Below are positions 6,447-15,313 of a stretch of 64,000 nucleotides of DNA, one piece after another. The first letter of the stretch is position 1. Every line of letters begins with the position of its first letter. The notes under the pieces are model-generated. The model worked only from the letters and a program-made list of their open reading frames with translations, was not told where the DNA came from and searched no databases. A program made the position numbers and the translations under genes. This DNA is from Tautonia plasticadhaerens (lineage in GTDB: Bacteria; Planctomycetota; Planctomycetia; Isosphaerales; Isosphaeraceae): the NCBI RefSeq assembly GCF_007752535.1, contig NZ_CP036426.1:5518001-5582000 (forward strand), given 5' to 3'.

Positions 6447-9404
6447 TCAGCGCGGGCCCGACCCCGGCATGGCCTCGGGCGTGATCGAGAGTGGCCGGGC
6501 CTCGGGAGCCCCCTCGACCAACCGGTAACCGGCGTCGGCGGGGAGATCCCGGAAGCGATCGATCCGGCCCGACGGCCAGGAGACCTCGACTACCTCCGCC
6601 CGGGAATTCTCCCCGAGGCCGAAATACAGCTGCGGTGCGTTCGCGGATTGGTAGCTCCCGCCCCCGATCCGGTAGCCGACCCGGTTGCGGCCCCCGGCCT
6701 CGACCGAGACGACCGCGCCCACCGCGTCCCGGTTCGACTCGGTCCCTTCGAGCTGGAGGACGAGGCGGTGCCCGTCGCCGGGGCCCGACCGGTTGCGGAG
6801 CCAGGCCATCGGCCCATCCAGGCCGACGAGGACCAGGTCGGGCCGGCCGTCGCCGTCGAGGTCGCCCCGGGCCAGGCCCCGGCCGAGCCGGGGGACCTCC
6901 CAGGGGGATCCGGGCCCGTTGGGGGGGGTGATCCAGCGGCCCCGGTCCGATCGGATCAGAAGTTGCGCGGGCATCTCGAAGGGCAGGCTCGGGTAGCGGT
7001 TGACGTGGCCGTTGGCCTGGGCGAGGTCGAGCAGGCCGTCGCCGTCCGCGTCGAGCCAGGCGACCCCGAAGCCGAGCCTCGATCGGGTGGCGACCGTCAG
7101 GCCCGCGCCGGCCGAGGCGTCGACGAACTGCCCGCCGCCGAGGTTGCGGTAGAAGGTGGTCCCCTCGCCGAAGAAGTTGGTGACGACCAGGTCGGGCAGG
7201 CCGTCGCCGTCGCCGTCGCCGCAGTCGACCCCCATCCCGGCCTGGTAGCCGCCATCGGCGGCGGCGGCCACGCCGGAGGCCTGGCCCACCTCCTCGAATC
7301 GCAGCCCGCCGAGGTTCCGGTACAGTGAATTCGCCGTCGTGTCGTTGGCCACGTAGAGGTCGACGAGGCGGTCGCCGTCGAGGTCGGCCGCGACGACCCC
7401 CAGCCCCCGGCCGTCGGGGTCGACGATCCCGGCCTCCTCGGTCACGTCGACGAACCGTCCCCCGTCGTTGCGGAAGAGGCGATCGGGCTCGGCCGGGAAG
7501 AGGCGGGGGTCGCAGTAGCCGGGCTCTCCCCCGCTCCCCTCGACGACGCAGCGGCGGGGGTCGCGGGGATCCCATTGGAGGTAGTGGCAGACGTACAGGT
7601 CCAGGTCGCCGTCCCCGTCGAGGTCGGCGAAGGCGGCCGAGGTCGGCCAGCCCCGAGGGCCCCCGAGCCCGAATGCCTCGGTCGCGTCCTCGAAGGTGCC
7701 GTCCCCGCGATTCCGGAGCAAGGCGTAGGAATCCCATCGGGTGAGGAACAGGTCCGGGTCGCCGTCGTCGTCGACGTCCCCGACGGCGACCCCGTGGCCG
7801 TAGCCGCCGGGCAGGCGGTCGATGCCGGCCCACGCGGTCGCGTCCTCGAAGGTGCCGTCCCCCCGGTTCCGGAACAGGCGGTCGGCACTCGTCGCGGGAT
7901 GGTCGGCGGGGGGGAACCGCCCCCCCTGGATCGCGTAGACGTCGAGCCGGCCGTCGCCGTCGGCGTCGAGCAGCCCGACGCCCCCGGCCATCGTCTCGGG
8001 GAGCTGCCGGGCCGCGGAGGCCCCGTTGTCGAAGGTGAAGGCGAGCCCGGCGGCCCCGGCCTCGTCGGAGAACTCGGGGGCGGGTGATCGGGACGGGGAC
8101 CCGGCCCGGCCCCCCTCCCCCTCCCCGGCGCCGGGGGCCGCCGGGAGGCCGTCGAGGACGAGGTCGGCCAGCCGGGCACCCGGAGGGAACCCCTCGGAGG
8201 GCCCCACCCGGGCGCGCAACCGCTCCAGACGCTCCCGGGCCCCAAGGAGGAACGGATCCCCCCGGAGCGCGAGGACCGTCCATCCCTCCGCCTCGAACCG
8301 ACGGCCCAGCGCCTCGGCCTCCCGGGCCAGGGCGTCGTACTCGTTCGGATCGGCGCCGTCGGAGAGCAGGGCCCGGTAGCGTTCCCGGGCCCGGTCGGCC
8401 TCCGCCTTGCGGGCCCGGAGCGCCGAGGCCCCCGGCCCGTCCTCGTCCCGGAGCGCCCGCTCGATCCGGCGTTCGAGCGCCCAGGGATGGCCGGGCTCGA
8501 GGGCAAGCAACCGATCCAGCGCCGACCGGCTCGCATCGTCGTCGCCCAGGCGGTCGGCGAGCCAGGCACGCAGTTCCAGGATCCACGCCTCATCCTCGGC
8601 ATGGGCGGGCAGGGCCTCCAGGGCCGACCGGACCCCTGCCGGGTCCCCGGCCGCCCGCGCGAGGTCGAGCTGCGCACGCCGGACGGCGGGGTCGTCGGGG
8701 GAAGAACGCAGGCAATCCCCGAGGAGGCGGTCGGCCTCGGCCAACTCCCCCTCCCTGAGGGCGAGGATCGCCCGGCCGAGGCGGACCCGATCGTCCCCGG
8801 GCGCCTCCAGCGAGGCCTCGTCGAGCACGGCCCGGATCGCCTCCGAGGGAAAGGGGTCGCTCTCCAGCCTCCAGTGCCGGACCAGGTCCTCGGAGGGGCG
8901 AGGGGACCGGGCCCAGCCCGTTCGGATCAGCTCCCGGATCTCCCCGAACCGCCCCTGGAACCGGAGAAGCCGTGAGTGGAGGTCCCGGGCCCGTTCCCGG
9001 GCCGCATCCGAGGTCCCCGGCCTCGGGAAGGTGCCGAGGATCGCCTCCGCCTCGGCGAAGCGGCCGAGTGCGTCGGCCAGCAGTCGGGCCCGATGCAGGT
9101 CGGCCTCGTCGTCGAATGGGGAGCCGTCGGGGACCCCCTCCCACGCCTCGATCGCCCGCCCCGGCCGCCCGAGGGCCTCCTCGCAGCGGCCCAGCAGGAA
9201 GCGGGCCTCGCCGGCCGATTCGCCCCGGATCCGGAGGCGGTGGATCCGCCGGGCCGCCCGATCGTACGCCCCCCGGGCGACCTCGGCCCTCGCCGTCGCC
9301 AGTTCGATCCGGTCGGCCCGGCGAGCCAGCCGGGACCGGGCCGAGAGGGCGACGAGGGCCGCGACCGACCCGAGCAGGACCACCAACCAGACCCGTCGTC
9401 GCAT
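6447..9404 (-). CDS. TPR plus FG-GAP (VCBS) plus ASPIC/UnbV protein
   Basis: A 985-residue exported or membrane-anchored protein. Residues about 1-25 are a signal anchor (WLVVLLGSVAALVALSA). Residues about 30-400 are TPR-like helical repeats (AIEAWEGVPD, GRAILALREGELAEADRLL, LLALEPGHPWALERR). Residues about 440-870 contain many FG-GAP/VCBS calcium-binding propeller motifs of the DxDGDGxxD type (LLDADGDGRLDVYAI, VGDVDDDGDPDLFL, FADLDGDGDLDLYV). The C-terminal about 80 residues are an ASPIC/UnbV domain (SNRDAVGAVVSVEAGGRN, SWPSGRIDRF). This CRTAC1-like architecture is common and expanded in planctomycetes. It is probably a surface adhesion or sensing protein. A Pro/Gly/Ser linker joins the halves. 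Confidence 0.93.
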   Translation of the reverse strand: MRRRVWLVVLLGSVAALVALSARSRLARRADRIELATARAEVARGAYDRAARRIHRLRIRGESAGEARFLLGRCEEALGRPGRAIEAWEGVPDGSPFDDEADLHRARLLADALGRFAEAEAILGTFPRPGTSDAARERARDLHSRLLRFQGRFGEIRELIRTGWARSPRPSEDLVRHWRLESDPFPSEAIRAVLDEASLEAPGDDRVRLGRAILALREGELAEADRLLGDCLRSSPDDPAVRRAQLDLARAAGDPAGVRSALEALPAHAEDEAWILELRAWLADRLGDDDASRSALDRLLALEPGHPWALERRIERALRDEDGPGASALRARKAEADRARERYRALLSDGADPNEYDALAREAEALGRRFEAEGWTVLALRGDPFLLGARERLERLRARVGPSEGFPPGARLADLVLDGLPAAPGAGEGEGGRAGSPSRSPAPEFSDEAGAAGLAFTFDNGASAARQLPETMAGGVGLLDADGDGRLDVYAIQGGRFPPADHPATSADRLFRNRGDGTFEDATAWAGIDRLPGGYGHGVAVGDVDDDGDPDLFLTRWDSYALLRNRGDGTFEDATEAFGLGGPRGWPTSAAFADLDGDGDLDLYVCHYLQWDPRDPRRCVVEGSGGEPGYCDPRLFPAEPDRLFRNDGGRFVDVTEEAGIVDPDGRGLGVVAADLDGDRLVDLYVANDTTANSLYRNLGGLRFEEVGQASGVAAAADGGYQAGMGVDCGDGDGDGLPDLVVTNFFGEGTTFYRNLGGGQFVDASAGAGLTVATRSRLGFGVAWLDADGDGLLDLAQANGHVNRYPSLPFEMPAQLLIRSDRGRWITPPNGPGSPWEVPRLGRGLARGDLDGDGRPDLVLVGLDGPMAWLRNRSGPGDGHRLVLQLEGTESNRDAVGAVVSVEAGGRNRVGYRIGGGSYQSANAPQLYFGLGENSRAEVVEVSWPSGRIDRFRDLPADAGYRLVEGAPEARPLSITPEAMPGSGPR

Positions 9405-9554
9405 CGCAGTCGGGCCCCGATCGGGCGAGGATGGGGGCGTCCTGGGGGGCGCGATCGTCCCGAGGGCCTCCCCCCAGATCGATCCTCCGGGGGATCGGGG
9501 GCGGGGGACCGGCCCGGGCGGCCGGGTGAACCCGGGCGGACGCGGGGCCGGGGC

Positions 9555-11276
9555 TCAGGAGAGGTCATCGCCGCCCCAGTTCGCGAGTGCCAGGTCGACG
9601 AACCCGGCGTGATCCGCCTTCCCCGACGGTCCCGGGCGGGCCGGGCGATCATCCCCATCCTCCGCGTCCTCCCGGAACGCCGGCCTGCCCGGGTCGGCCT
9701 CGGGGGACTTCGAGGGTGCCTCCCCGGCGGGGTCGGGCGGGATCGAGCCCCGGCGCGCGACCTCTTCCAGCCGATCGAGCATGGCCCGGTGATCGGCTTC
9801 GGCCGATCCGAGGCGTCGTCTCGCCTCGTCGAGTTCGGCCTCCAGGCGATCCCGATCGGCCTCGGCCTGCCGGGCCGTGGCGGTGAGGTGCTGGGCCGTC
9901 CGCTCGGATCGGGCCCGATCGACCCGGGCCGCTTCCAGTTCCCGGGTGACCCGGTCGAACGAGGCGAGCATGTCCGACTCGGCCTCGCTGCGCTCCCGGG
10001 AGAACCGCTCGAACCGGCCGACGGCCTCGTCCCGCTCTCGGGTCGCCGACTCGGCCCGCTCGATCGCCTCCCGGAGCCGTTCCTCCAGGGCCGGGTCACC
10101 CTCGCCGCCCTCCCGACCGGGGGATCCAGCTTCGGCCTCCCGGCGGTCGAGTTCGGCGGCGATCCGGTCGCGATCGGCCCGGGCCTCGGCGAGCCGATCG
10201 CCCAGGAGATCCCGCTCCCCGGCCAGTCGGTCGCGCTCCTCGATGAGCCGATCCCGCTCCCCGGCCAGGCGACCCGCCTCCGAGGCGAGACGGTCCCGAT
10301 CCGCGACGATCGACGCCGTGTCCGGGGTCTCCGGGTCGGCCCGATCCGCCCGTTCTCGCTGGAGCCCGGCGAGTTCCTCGGAGAGCCGGGCCACCTGCGC
10401 CTCCAGCTCCCGTCGGGCGGACTCCGCGAGGCTGGCCGCGTCGACCGCCTCCGAGAGCCGTCGGCCAGAGTCCCGGCGCTCGTCCGAGGTCCGGGAGAGG
10501 AGGGCCTCGGCCTCCGATCGCCATCGACGGCGATCGGCCGCCCATCTCCCGTGGGCTTCCCGGAGCATCCGGGCCGAGGACAACGCAAGCGCCCGTCCCT
10601 CCTCGGACGCTCCGCGGGCGCGATCCCGCTCCCGGATCGCCTCCGCCCGATCCACCAGGAGTCGATCCCGCTCCCGATCGGACTCCCCGAGCCGGGCGAG
10701 CAGCTCCTCGATCCGGGCGCCGGCCTCGGCGGCCTGCACCATCGAGGCGCGCGACTCCTCCCGGATGGCCTCCAGCTCGGCCCGTGTCCCGGCCTGCTCC
10801 TCCAGGAGATCCCGGTGGCGGTCCCGATCGGCCTCGGCCTCGGCCAGGGCTCGCCGGAGTCCCCGACGGTCGACCTCGGCCCGCCCGATCTCCTCCCGGA
10901 GCCGATCGGCCTCCGCCCGGGCCCGTTCGGCCGATTCGAGGGAGGAGGCGCAGTCGGGGCAATCGACCGAGGGCCACGGCGTGAGCGGTGCCCGGACCGC
11001 CGGGGACGGGACAGGGTCGATCCGGGTGACCCCGGGGCGCCCCGAGGCCGGGGACCGGAAGGTCGCGTGGCAGTGGCGGCACGTCACCTCTTGTCCCAGC
11101 AGTTCTGGCCTGATCTTCAGCTCGCCCCGGCATTCGGGGCAGTCGATCCGGTCGTGGAGGGAGACTCGGATCACGGCCCGGCAGCCTCGACACCGGATGG
11201 CTCGCCCCCGGTACTTCGGCTTGATCCGAATCGAGCCGAGGCACGACGGACAGGACGTCAACGGGTGATCGCTCAT
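9555..11276 (-). CDS. Zinc-ribbon plus long coiled-coil protein
   Basis: A 573-residue cytoplasmic protein. The first 65 residues contain two tandem zinc-ribbon-like units, CPSC...CRGC and CPEC...CRHC, each with about 19 residues between the CxxC pairs. A further CPDC lies near residue 120. Residues about 120-520 are continuous charged heptad sequence rich in Arg, Glu and Ala (DRDRLASEAGRLAGERDRL), predicted to be a very long coiled coil. The C-terminus is Pro/Asp-rich and ends HAGFVDLALANWGGDDLS. The paired ribbons resemble MJ0042-type zinc fingers seen at the start of many planctomycete proteins. A structural, filament-like or nucleic-acid-tethering role is inferred; no enzyme domain is present. 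Confidence 0.85.
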   Translation of the reverse strand: MSDHPLTSCPSCLGSIRIKPKYRGRAIRCRGCRAVIRVSLHDRIDCPECRGELKIRPELLGQEVTCRHCHATFRSPASGRPGVTRIDPVPSPAVRAPLTPWPSVDCPDCASSLESAERARAEADRLREEIGRAEVDRRGLRRALAEAEADRDRHRDLLEEQAGTRAELEAIREESRASMVQAAEAGARIEELLARLGESDRERDRLLVDRAEAIRERDRARGASEEGRALALSSARMLREAHGRWAADRRRWRSEAEALLSRTSDERRDSGRRLSEAVDAASLAESARRELEAQVARLSEELAGLQRERADRADPETPDTASIVADRDRLASEAGRLAGERDRLIEERDRLAGERDLLGDRLAEARADRDRIAAELDRREAEAGSPGREGGEGDPALEERLREAIERAESATRERDEAVGRFERFSRERSEAESDMLASFDRVTRELEAARVDRARSERTAQHLTATARQAEADRDRLEAELDEARRRLGSAEADHRAMLDRLEEVARRGSIPPDPAGEAPSKSPEADPGRPAFREDAEDGDDRPARPGPSGKADHAGFVDLALANWGGDDLS

Positions 11277-11500
11277 GATTCCGGGCTCGACTGCTCGGGA
11301 CTCGACCCAGACGTCTCATCCCGGGGGGAACGGGCCGGGCCTCGCCAGGAAGGCCGTCGCCCGATGCATCATCACGTTGCTATCCCCAGTGAACGCGAGT
11401 CGAGCGCCGAGATCCAGGGACTAACGCCCGGGATTCCCGACCGGGGGGCCGGGCCGGCCCTCCCAGGTCGGGGATCGGACCGCCGGGCCGGGCGATCCGG

Positions 11501-12679
11501 TCAGTCGGCCGCCCGGGTCGGGGCCCCCTCCAGGGCGTCGAGATCCCAGAGGGCGATCTGGCGTTCGGCCCCGCAGGACGCCAGGGATTTGCCGTCGGGC
11601 GAGAAGGCGAGGTGCTCGATCGCCCGGTCGTGGAAGGCGGGGGCCTCAACGACCGCCCCGCTCTCGCGGTCGAGGATCCGGACGGCGCCATGGGGGCCGC
11701 CGATCGCGACCCGGGTGCTGTCGGGGGAATAAGCCAGCGCGGTGACCTCCTCGGGGACGGATCCGATCGTCTCCAGGACCTCCCCCGACTCCGGGTCGAG
11801 GGCCCGGAGCCCCCAGTTCGAGCCCTGGTCCTGGTAGGACGCGAGCAGCTCGGTGCCGTCGGGGGCATAGGCCAGGTCATTGAACCGGCCGATCCGCAGG
11901 TCGGGGCGGGCCTGCTCGGCCCTCGAGGTGAGGTCGACGATGACCAGCTCCCCCCGGTCCTGGTAGTTGATGGTCGTCCAGGCGCCGAGGGCCGCCCGGG
12001 TGCCGTCCGGGGAGACGTCCATGAGCGTCACCTGGCTGAGGAGCTGGATCGGCAGATCCTCGACCGAGCCGCCGTCGAGGGCGAGCAGGCCGGGCATCCC
12101 CCCGCCCCCCTCCTCCCCCGGCAGGCCGACCAGGATCGCCTCCCCCCCGGGCAGGAAGCCCATCGAGGAGATTTGCCGGGAGGACTCGACCGCCACGCCC
12201 TGCTTCGAGCCGTCGGCCGGATCCCAGAGGGCGACGACCGAGGCGAAGGGGTCGAACTGGAATCCCAGGGTCGCCAGCCTCGAACCGTCGGGCCGGAACG
12301 CGACGCCGGTGACCGGCAGCGCCTGGCCCTTCAGCGTCACCCGGGCGGCCCCGGACTCCAGGTCCCAGAGGACCACCCCCCGGCCGTCCCCCGAGGCGAG
12401 CAGCGACCCGTCGGGTGAGAAGGCCATCCCCGTCGGCTGCGGCGCGGTGGGCAGGGCGAGCCGGATGGCCGGGTTGGTGGTCTCGATCGGCTCGGTCGAT
12501 CGCTGGGTGCCGAGTTCGACCTTCATGCTCGAAAGCTCGGGGAGGGGCCCGGTCGCGACCTCCGGGTCGACCGATTGGCCGCATCCCACCATCACCACGA
12601 CGACCCCGAGCGCCCTCAGGGGCCCCCGGCTCGTCACCCGGGTCCCGGGGTCGGGGGGGGGCGGATTCTCGTAATTCAC
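11501..12679 (-). CDS. WD40/beta-propeller lipoprotein
   Basis: A 392-residue exported protein. A long N-terminus ends in a hydrophobic stretch and lipobox (ALGVVVVMVGCGQS), so it is probably lipid-anchored. At least six propeller blades of the WD40 type follow, recognisable from xFSPDGxxLAS and xLWDLxxG (AFSPDGSLLASGDG, AYSPDSTRVAIGGPHGAV, AFSPDGKSLASCGAERQIAL, LWDLDALEG). No catalytic domain is attached, so a binding or scaffold role outside the membrane is likely. The gene stands alone, with a candidate promoter about 145-170 bases upstream. Confidence 0.88.
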   Translation of the reverse strand: MNYENPPPPDPGTRVTSRGPLRALGVVVVMVGCGQSVDPEVATGPLPELSSMKVELGTQRSTEPIETTNPAIRLALPTAPQPTGMAFSPDGSLLASGDGRGVVLWDLESGAARVTLKGQALPVTGVAFRPDGSRLATLGFQFDPFASVVALWDPADGSKQGVAVESSRQISSMGFLPGGEAILVGLPGEEGGGGMPGLLALDGGSVEDLPIQLLSQVTLMDVSPDGTRAALGAWTTINYQDRGELVIVDLTSRAEQARPDLRIGRFNDLAYAPDGTELLASYQDQGSNWGLRALDPESGEVLETIGSVPEEVTALAYSPDSTRVAIGGPHGAVRILDRESGAVVEAPAFHDRAIEHLAFSPDGKSLASCGAERQIALWDLDALEGAPTRAAD

Positions 12680-13144
12680 GGGACATCACCTCGGCAGGAG
12701 GGGAATGCGAACGGCCGTCGGGGGGTGGGCGAGGGGAGCTCGGAGCGGATCTCCGGGCCTCGTCGTCGGCGTGGACCAATAACACCCTCCGGGGCGGTGT
12801 CGCCCCTCGAACCCCGGGGAACGATTCTACGGGCGTCGATCCGGGACACAAGGGATCGCCCTCCCGGTGCCCGCCCGGGCCGCTGCCGGGCGTCGGCCGC
12901 ATCGAGGGGCCGCCCGGATCCCCTCAGGTCGGGTGATCGGGATCGACATCCCGGAGGAATCCCCGGGCGAGGGGCTTGCTTGCCGACCGATTACGGGGTA
13001 TCTCAGTAGAACCTGGAATCACCAGTCTCGCGGGCGACGGCACCTCTTGCCCCGCCCCCCGTTCGGGTCTTCCCATCTGGGGCTGTCTGCGTGTTGAGGC
13101 CCGTGACATCGATCAGACTCGGATCGATTCGACCCCCCTCGGCG
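12680..13144. other. Divergent intergenic region
   Basis: A 465-base space between the WD40 lipoprotein (leftward) and a small secreted protein (rightward). Apart from the leftward promoter I see only a slightly AT-richer patch at about 12985-13020 that could hold the rightward promoter. No RNA gene or ORF is convincing. Confidence 0.4.
12824..12851 (-). promoter_or_regulatory. Sigma-70-like promoter for the WD40 lipoprotein
   Basis: On the minus strand TTGTGT (12846-12851) and TAGAAT (12824-12829) are separated by 16 bases. TAGAAT matches five of six bases of the -10 consensus. The untranslated leader would be about 140 bases. Confidence 0.45.
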
Positions 13145-13543
13145 ATGCCGACGGGACCGGTCATCGTCCTGCTGGCGATGTTCTGCGGCTGCCCCGAGGC
13201 GATCGCCCAGCATTGCGGCTGGTACGCGACCCGGCCGTCGGACGAGGCCTTCGACCTGATCGTCGGCCTCTCGGCCGAGGCCCTCCGGGACGGTGACCCC
13301 GATCCGAGTCGGGGCGAGCCGCTCCCCCCCGAACCCTGCACCGGGCCGTCCTGCTCGAGGGCCCCGGTCGCGCCGACGCCCTCCCCCGCACCCCCCGCAC
13401 CCCCCTCGGTCGAACACTGGGCGCTGGTCGGCCCCGTCATCGACCCGGTCGGACCCGACCGGGCGCCCCGCCCCCGCTCCGAGCCCCCGCCCCGCCCCGC
13501 CCGCCCGATCGGCGGCGTCTTCCATCCTCCTCGACCCTCCTGA
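13145..13543 (+). CDS. Small secreted Cys/Pro-rich protein
   Basis: A putative 132-residue exported protein. The first 22 residues form a signal peptide (MPTGPVIVLLAMFCGCPEAIAQ) followed by mature HCGWYATRPSDEAFDLIVGL and then a Pro/Arg-rich C-terminal half. A CTGPSC pair suggests a disulfide or metal site. I found no ribosome-binding site; an in-frame GTG at 13091 would add 18 residues before the signal peptide. The antisense strand also has open frames, so the call rests on the signal peptide and sensible N-terminal composition. Function unknown. Confidence 0.5.
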   Translation: MPTGPVIVLLAMFCGCPEAIAQHCGWYATRPSDEAFDLIVGLSAEALRDGDPDPSRGEPLPPEPCTGPSCSRAPVAPTPSPAPPAPPSVEHWALVGPVIDPVGPDRAPRPRSEPPPRPARPIGGVFHPPRPS

Positions 13544-13863
13544 GCGCACGCCCCTCCCGCGACGCTCGATGCGACCCGCCGCCGCCCCCGATGTTCCGGG
13601 CCCTCCCGGACCCGGGTCCTCCCCCGTCCCCGACTCCCGACCCCTGACGTCGCGGAGGCCGGCGAACGCCCGGCACGGGGGGACGAAGGCGGCCGTCGCC
13701 CGGCCGTTGCGTACTCCGTAGGCGATCGACCGTATGCCCGAAGGCCCCGTCCGTGGCCCTCGGCGGCGACGATCCTCGGGGAGCGAGGGAGCGTGCGCGT
13801 CGGATTCTCAGGAACCGGGTTGCTCACGTCTTCATTCGTTCGCTCCCCTGGAGGATTGGAACC
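13544..13863. other. Upstream region of second DUF1559 gene
   Basis: A 320-base gap with no convincing ORF. The ribosome-binding site CTGGAGGA sits about 9 bases before the DUF1559 start. A TTGCGT near 13707 lacks a properly spaced -10 partner, so I do not call a promoter. Confidence 0.4.
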
Positions 13864-14829
13864 ATGTCTCGCCGGAAATCGGCCTTCACGCTGATCGAAT
13901 TGCTCGTCGTCATCGCCATCATCGGCGTGCTCATCGCCCTGCTGCTGCCCGCCGTGCAGGCGGCCCGGGAGGCGGCGAGGCGGGCCCAGTGCACCAACAA
14001 TCTGAAGCAACTGGGCATCGCCCTGCACACCTATCACGACGCCCTGGGCTCGTACCCCCTCGGCCGGACGATCCCGTTCGACGCCTCCTACTCGCCGATG
14101 GCCCGGATCCTGCCGTTCGTGGAGCAGGTGGCGGTCGCCGGGGCGATGAACTTCGACCTCCCCTGGTCGTCGGCCGGGAATACGACCGTCTCGACGGCCA
14201 AGCTCGCCCTGCTGCTCTGCCCGTCCGACACCGCCACGGTGCCCAACAACTGGGGCGGGACGAACTACCGGTCGAACGAGGGGACGAGCGTCGTCATGTG
14301 GTTCGGCCCCAATGACGAGGCCGGGGCGAACGTCGGCATGCCCGCCCCCAACGGCGTGTTCTTCGCGAATTCGAGGTACAAGGCCGCGGATCTCCGCGAC
14401 GGCCTGAGCAACACCGCCGCCTTCAGCGAGCACGTCCTCGGCGACTTCGACAACACCCTCGCCACCCAGGAGGCCGACACCTTCTGGCCGCAGACCTACC
14501 CCGCCAACGCCGACGAGGCGGTGCAACTATGCCGCGACATGGACTGGCGCAACCTGTCCTATCAGCGGGTCAGCGAGGTGGGGGCCCCGTGGATCTACGG
14601 CTACCACTCGACGACCAGCTACTGGCACTCCGGGCCGCCCAACTCCCGGTCCTGCATGTTCCCCCCGTCCCGGATCATGACCGTCGCCAACAGCCGGCAC
14701 CCGGGAGGCGTGAACGTCTGCCTCGCCGACGGCTCGGTCCGGTTCGTGAAGGACACCGTCGCGATCGCCGCCTGGCGGGCCCTGGGCACCAGGAACGGCG
14801 GCGAGGTCATCTCGGCCGACGCCCTCTGA
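13864..14829 (+). CDS. DUF1559 prepilin-like secreted protein (second copy)
   Basis: A 321-residue pseudopilin-like protein, paralogous to the gene at 4.6-5.7 kb. The N-terminus is [20 protein letters not shown], followed by the family's [16 protein letters not shown] block. The C-terminal H-X9-DG signature is [18 protein letters not shown], ending ALGTRNGGEVISADAL. It has a clear GGAGG ribosome-binding site. It is followed after 27 bases by a lipoprotein gene, forming a DUF1559-lipoprotein unit in the opposite gene order from the first pair. It probably contributes to a surface pseudopilus or secreted structure. Confidence 0.94.
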   Translation: MSRRKSAFTLIELLVVIAIIGVLIALLLPAVQAAREAARRAQCTNNLKQLGIALHTYHDALGSYPLGRTIPFDASYSPMARILPFVEQVAVAGAMNFDLPWSSAGNTTVSTAKLALLLCPSDTATVPNNWGGTNYRSNEGTSVVMWFGPNDEAGANVGMPAPNGVFFANSRYKAADLRDGLSNTAAFSEHVLGDFDNTLATQEADTFWPQTYPANADEAVQLCRDMDWRNLSYQRVSEVGAPWIYGYHSTTSYWHSGPPNSRSCMFPPSRIMTVANSRHPGGVNVCLADGSVRFVKDTVAIAAWRALGTRNGGEVISADAL

Positions 14830-14856
14830 TCCGAATGCCCGGGAGTTCGCACCGCC

Positions 14857-15240
14857 ATGACCATCCGCCGAGCCGCCCTCGCGGCGGCGCTGCTCTCGGC
14901 CTGCGCCGCCGGCTGCGGCAATCAGCCCCCCCCGACCCGATCGCTCGACGAGGAGGCCGCCCGCCGGGTGCTGGCCGAGGCGCTCGAAGGCTGGAAGGCC
15001 GGCCGCCCGCACGCCGAGCCTTCCGAGGCCGACCCGACGCTTCGGGTCGCCGACGAGGACTGGCTCGCCGGCGCCCGCCTCTCCTCGTACGCCGTCTTAC
15101 CCGGCGATCGGGCCGTCGGCCCGAGCCTGGCCTGCCCCGTGGCGCTCGAACTCGTCGAGCCGGGGGGCCGCCGGGTCGAGAAGCGCGTGACCTATGCCGT
15201 CGGCACCGACCCGAACCCCAGCGTCATCCGACAGGACTGA
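14857..15240 (+). CDS. Lipoprotein paired with DUF1559
   Basis: A 127-residue lipoprotein with signal peptide and lipobox (LLSACAAGCGNQ), then a compact domain with LDEEAARRVLAEALEGWKAG and VADEDWLAGARLSSYAVL, ending in a beta-rich segment (LELVEPGGRRVEKRVTYAVG). The sequence after the signal resembles small planctomycete lipoproteins that accompany DUF1559 genes. It lies 27 bases after the DUF1559 stop and is probably in the same transcript. Function is not established. Confidence 0.85.
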   Translation: MTIRRAALAAALLSACAAGCGNQPPPTRSLDEEAARRVLAEALEGWKAGRPHAEPSEADPTLRVADEDWLAGARLSSYAVLPGDRAVGPSLACPVALELVEPGGRRVEKRVTYAVGTDPNPSVIRQD

Positions 15241-15313
15241 CCCCATCCCCGCACAGCGGACCGGACCCGGGGCCTCGACCCGCCCCGAGGTCGGCCGGAC
15301 CAGGAGACGATTC

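Noticed and set aside
13707-13735. TTGCGT as a -35 for the second DUF1559 gene
   Set aside because: No -10-like hexamer at 16-18 bases.
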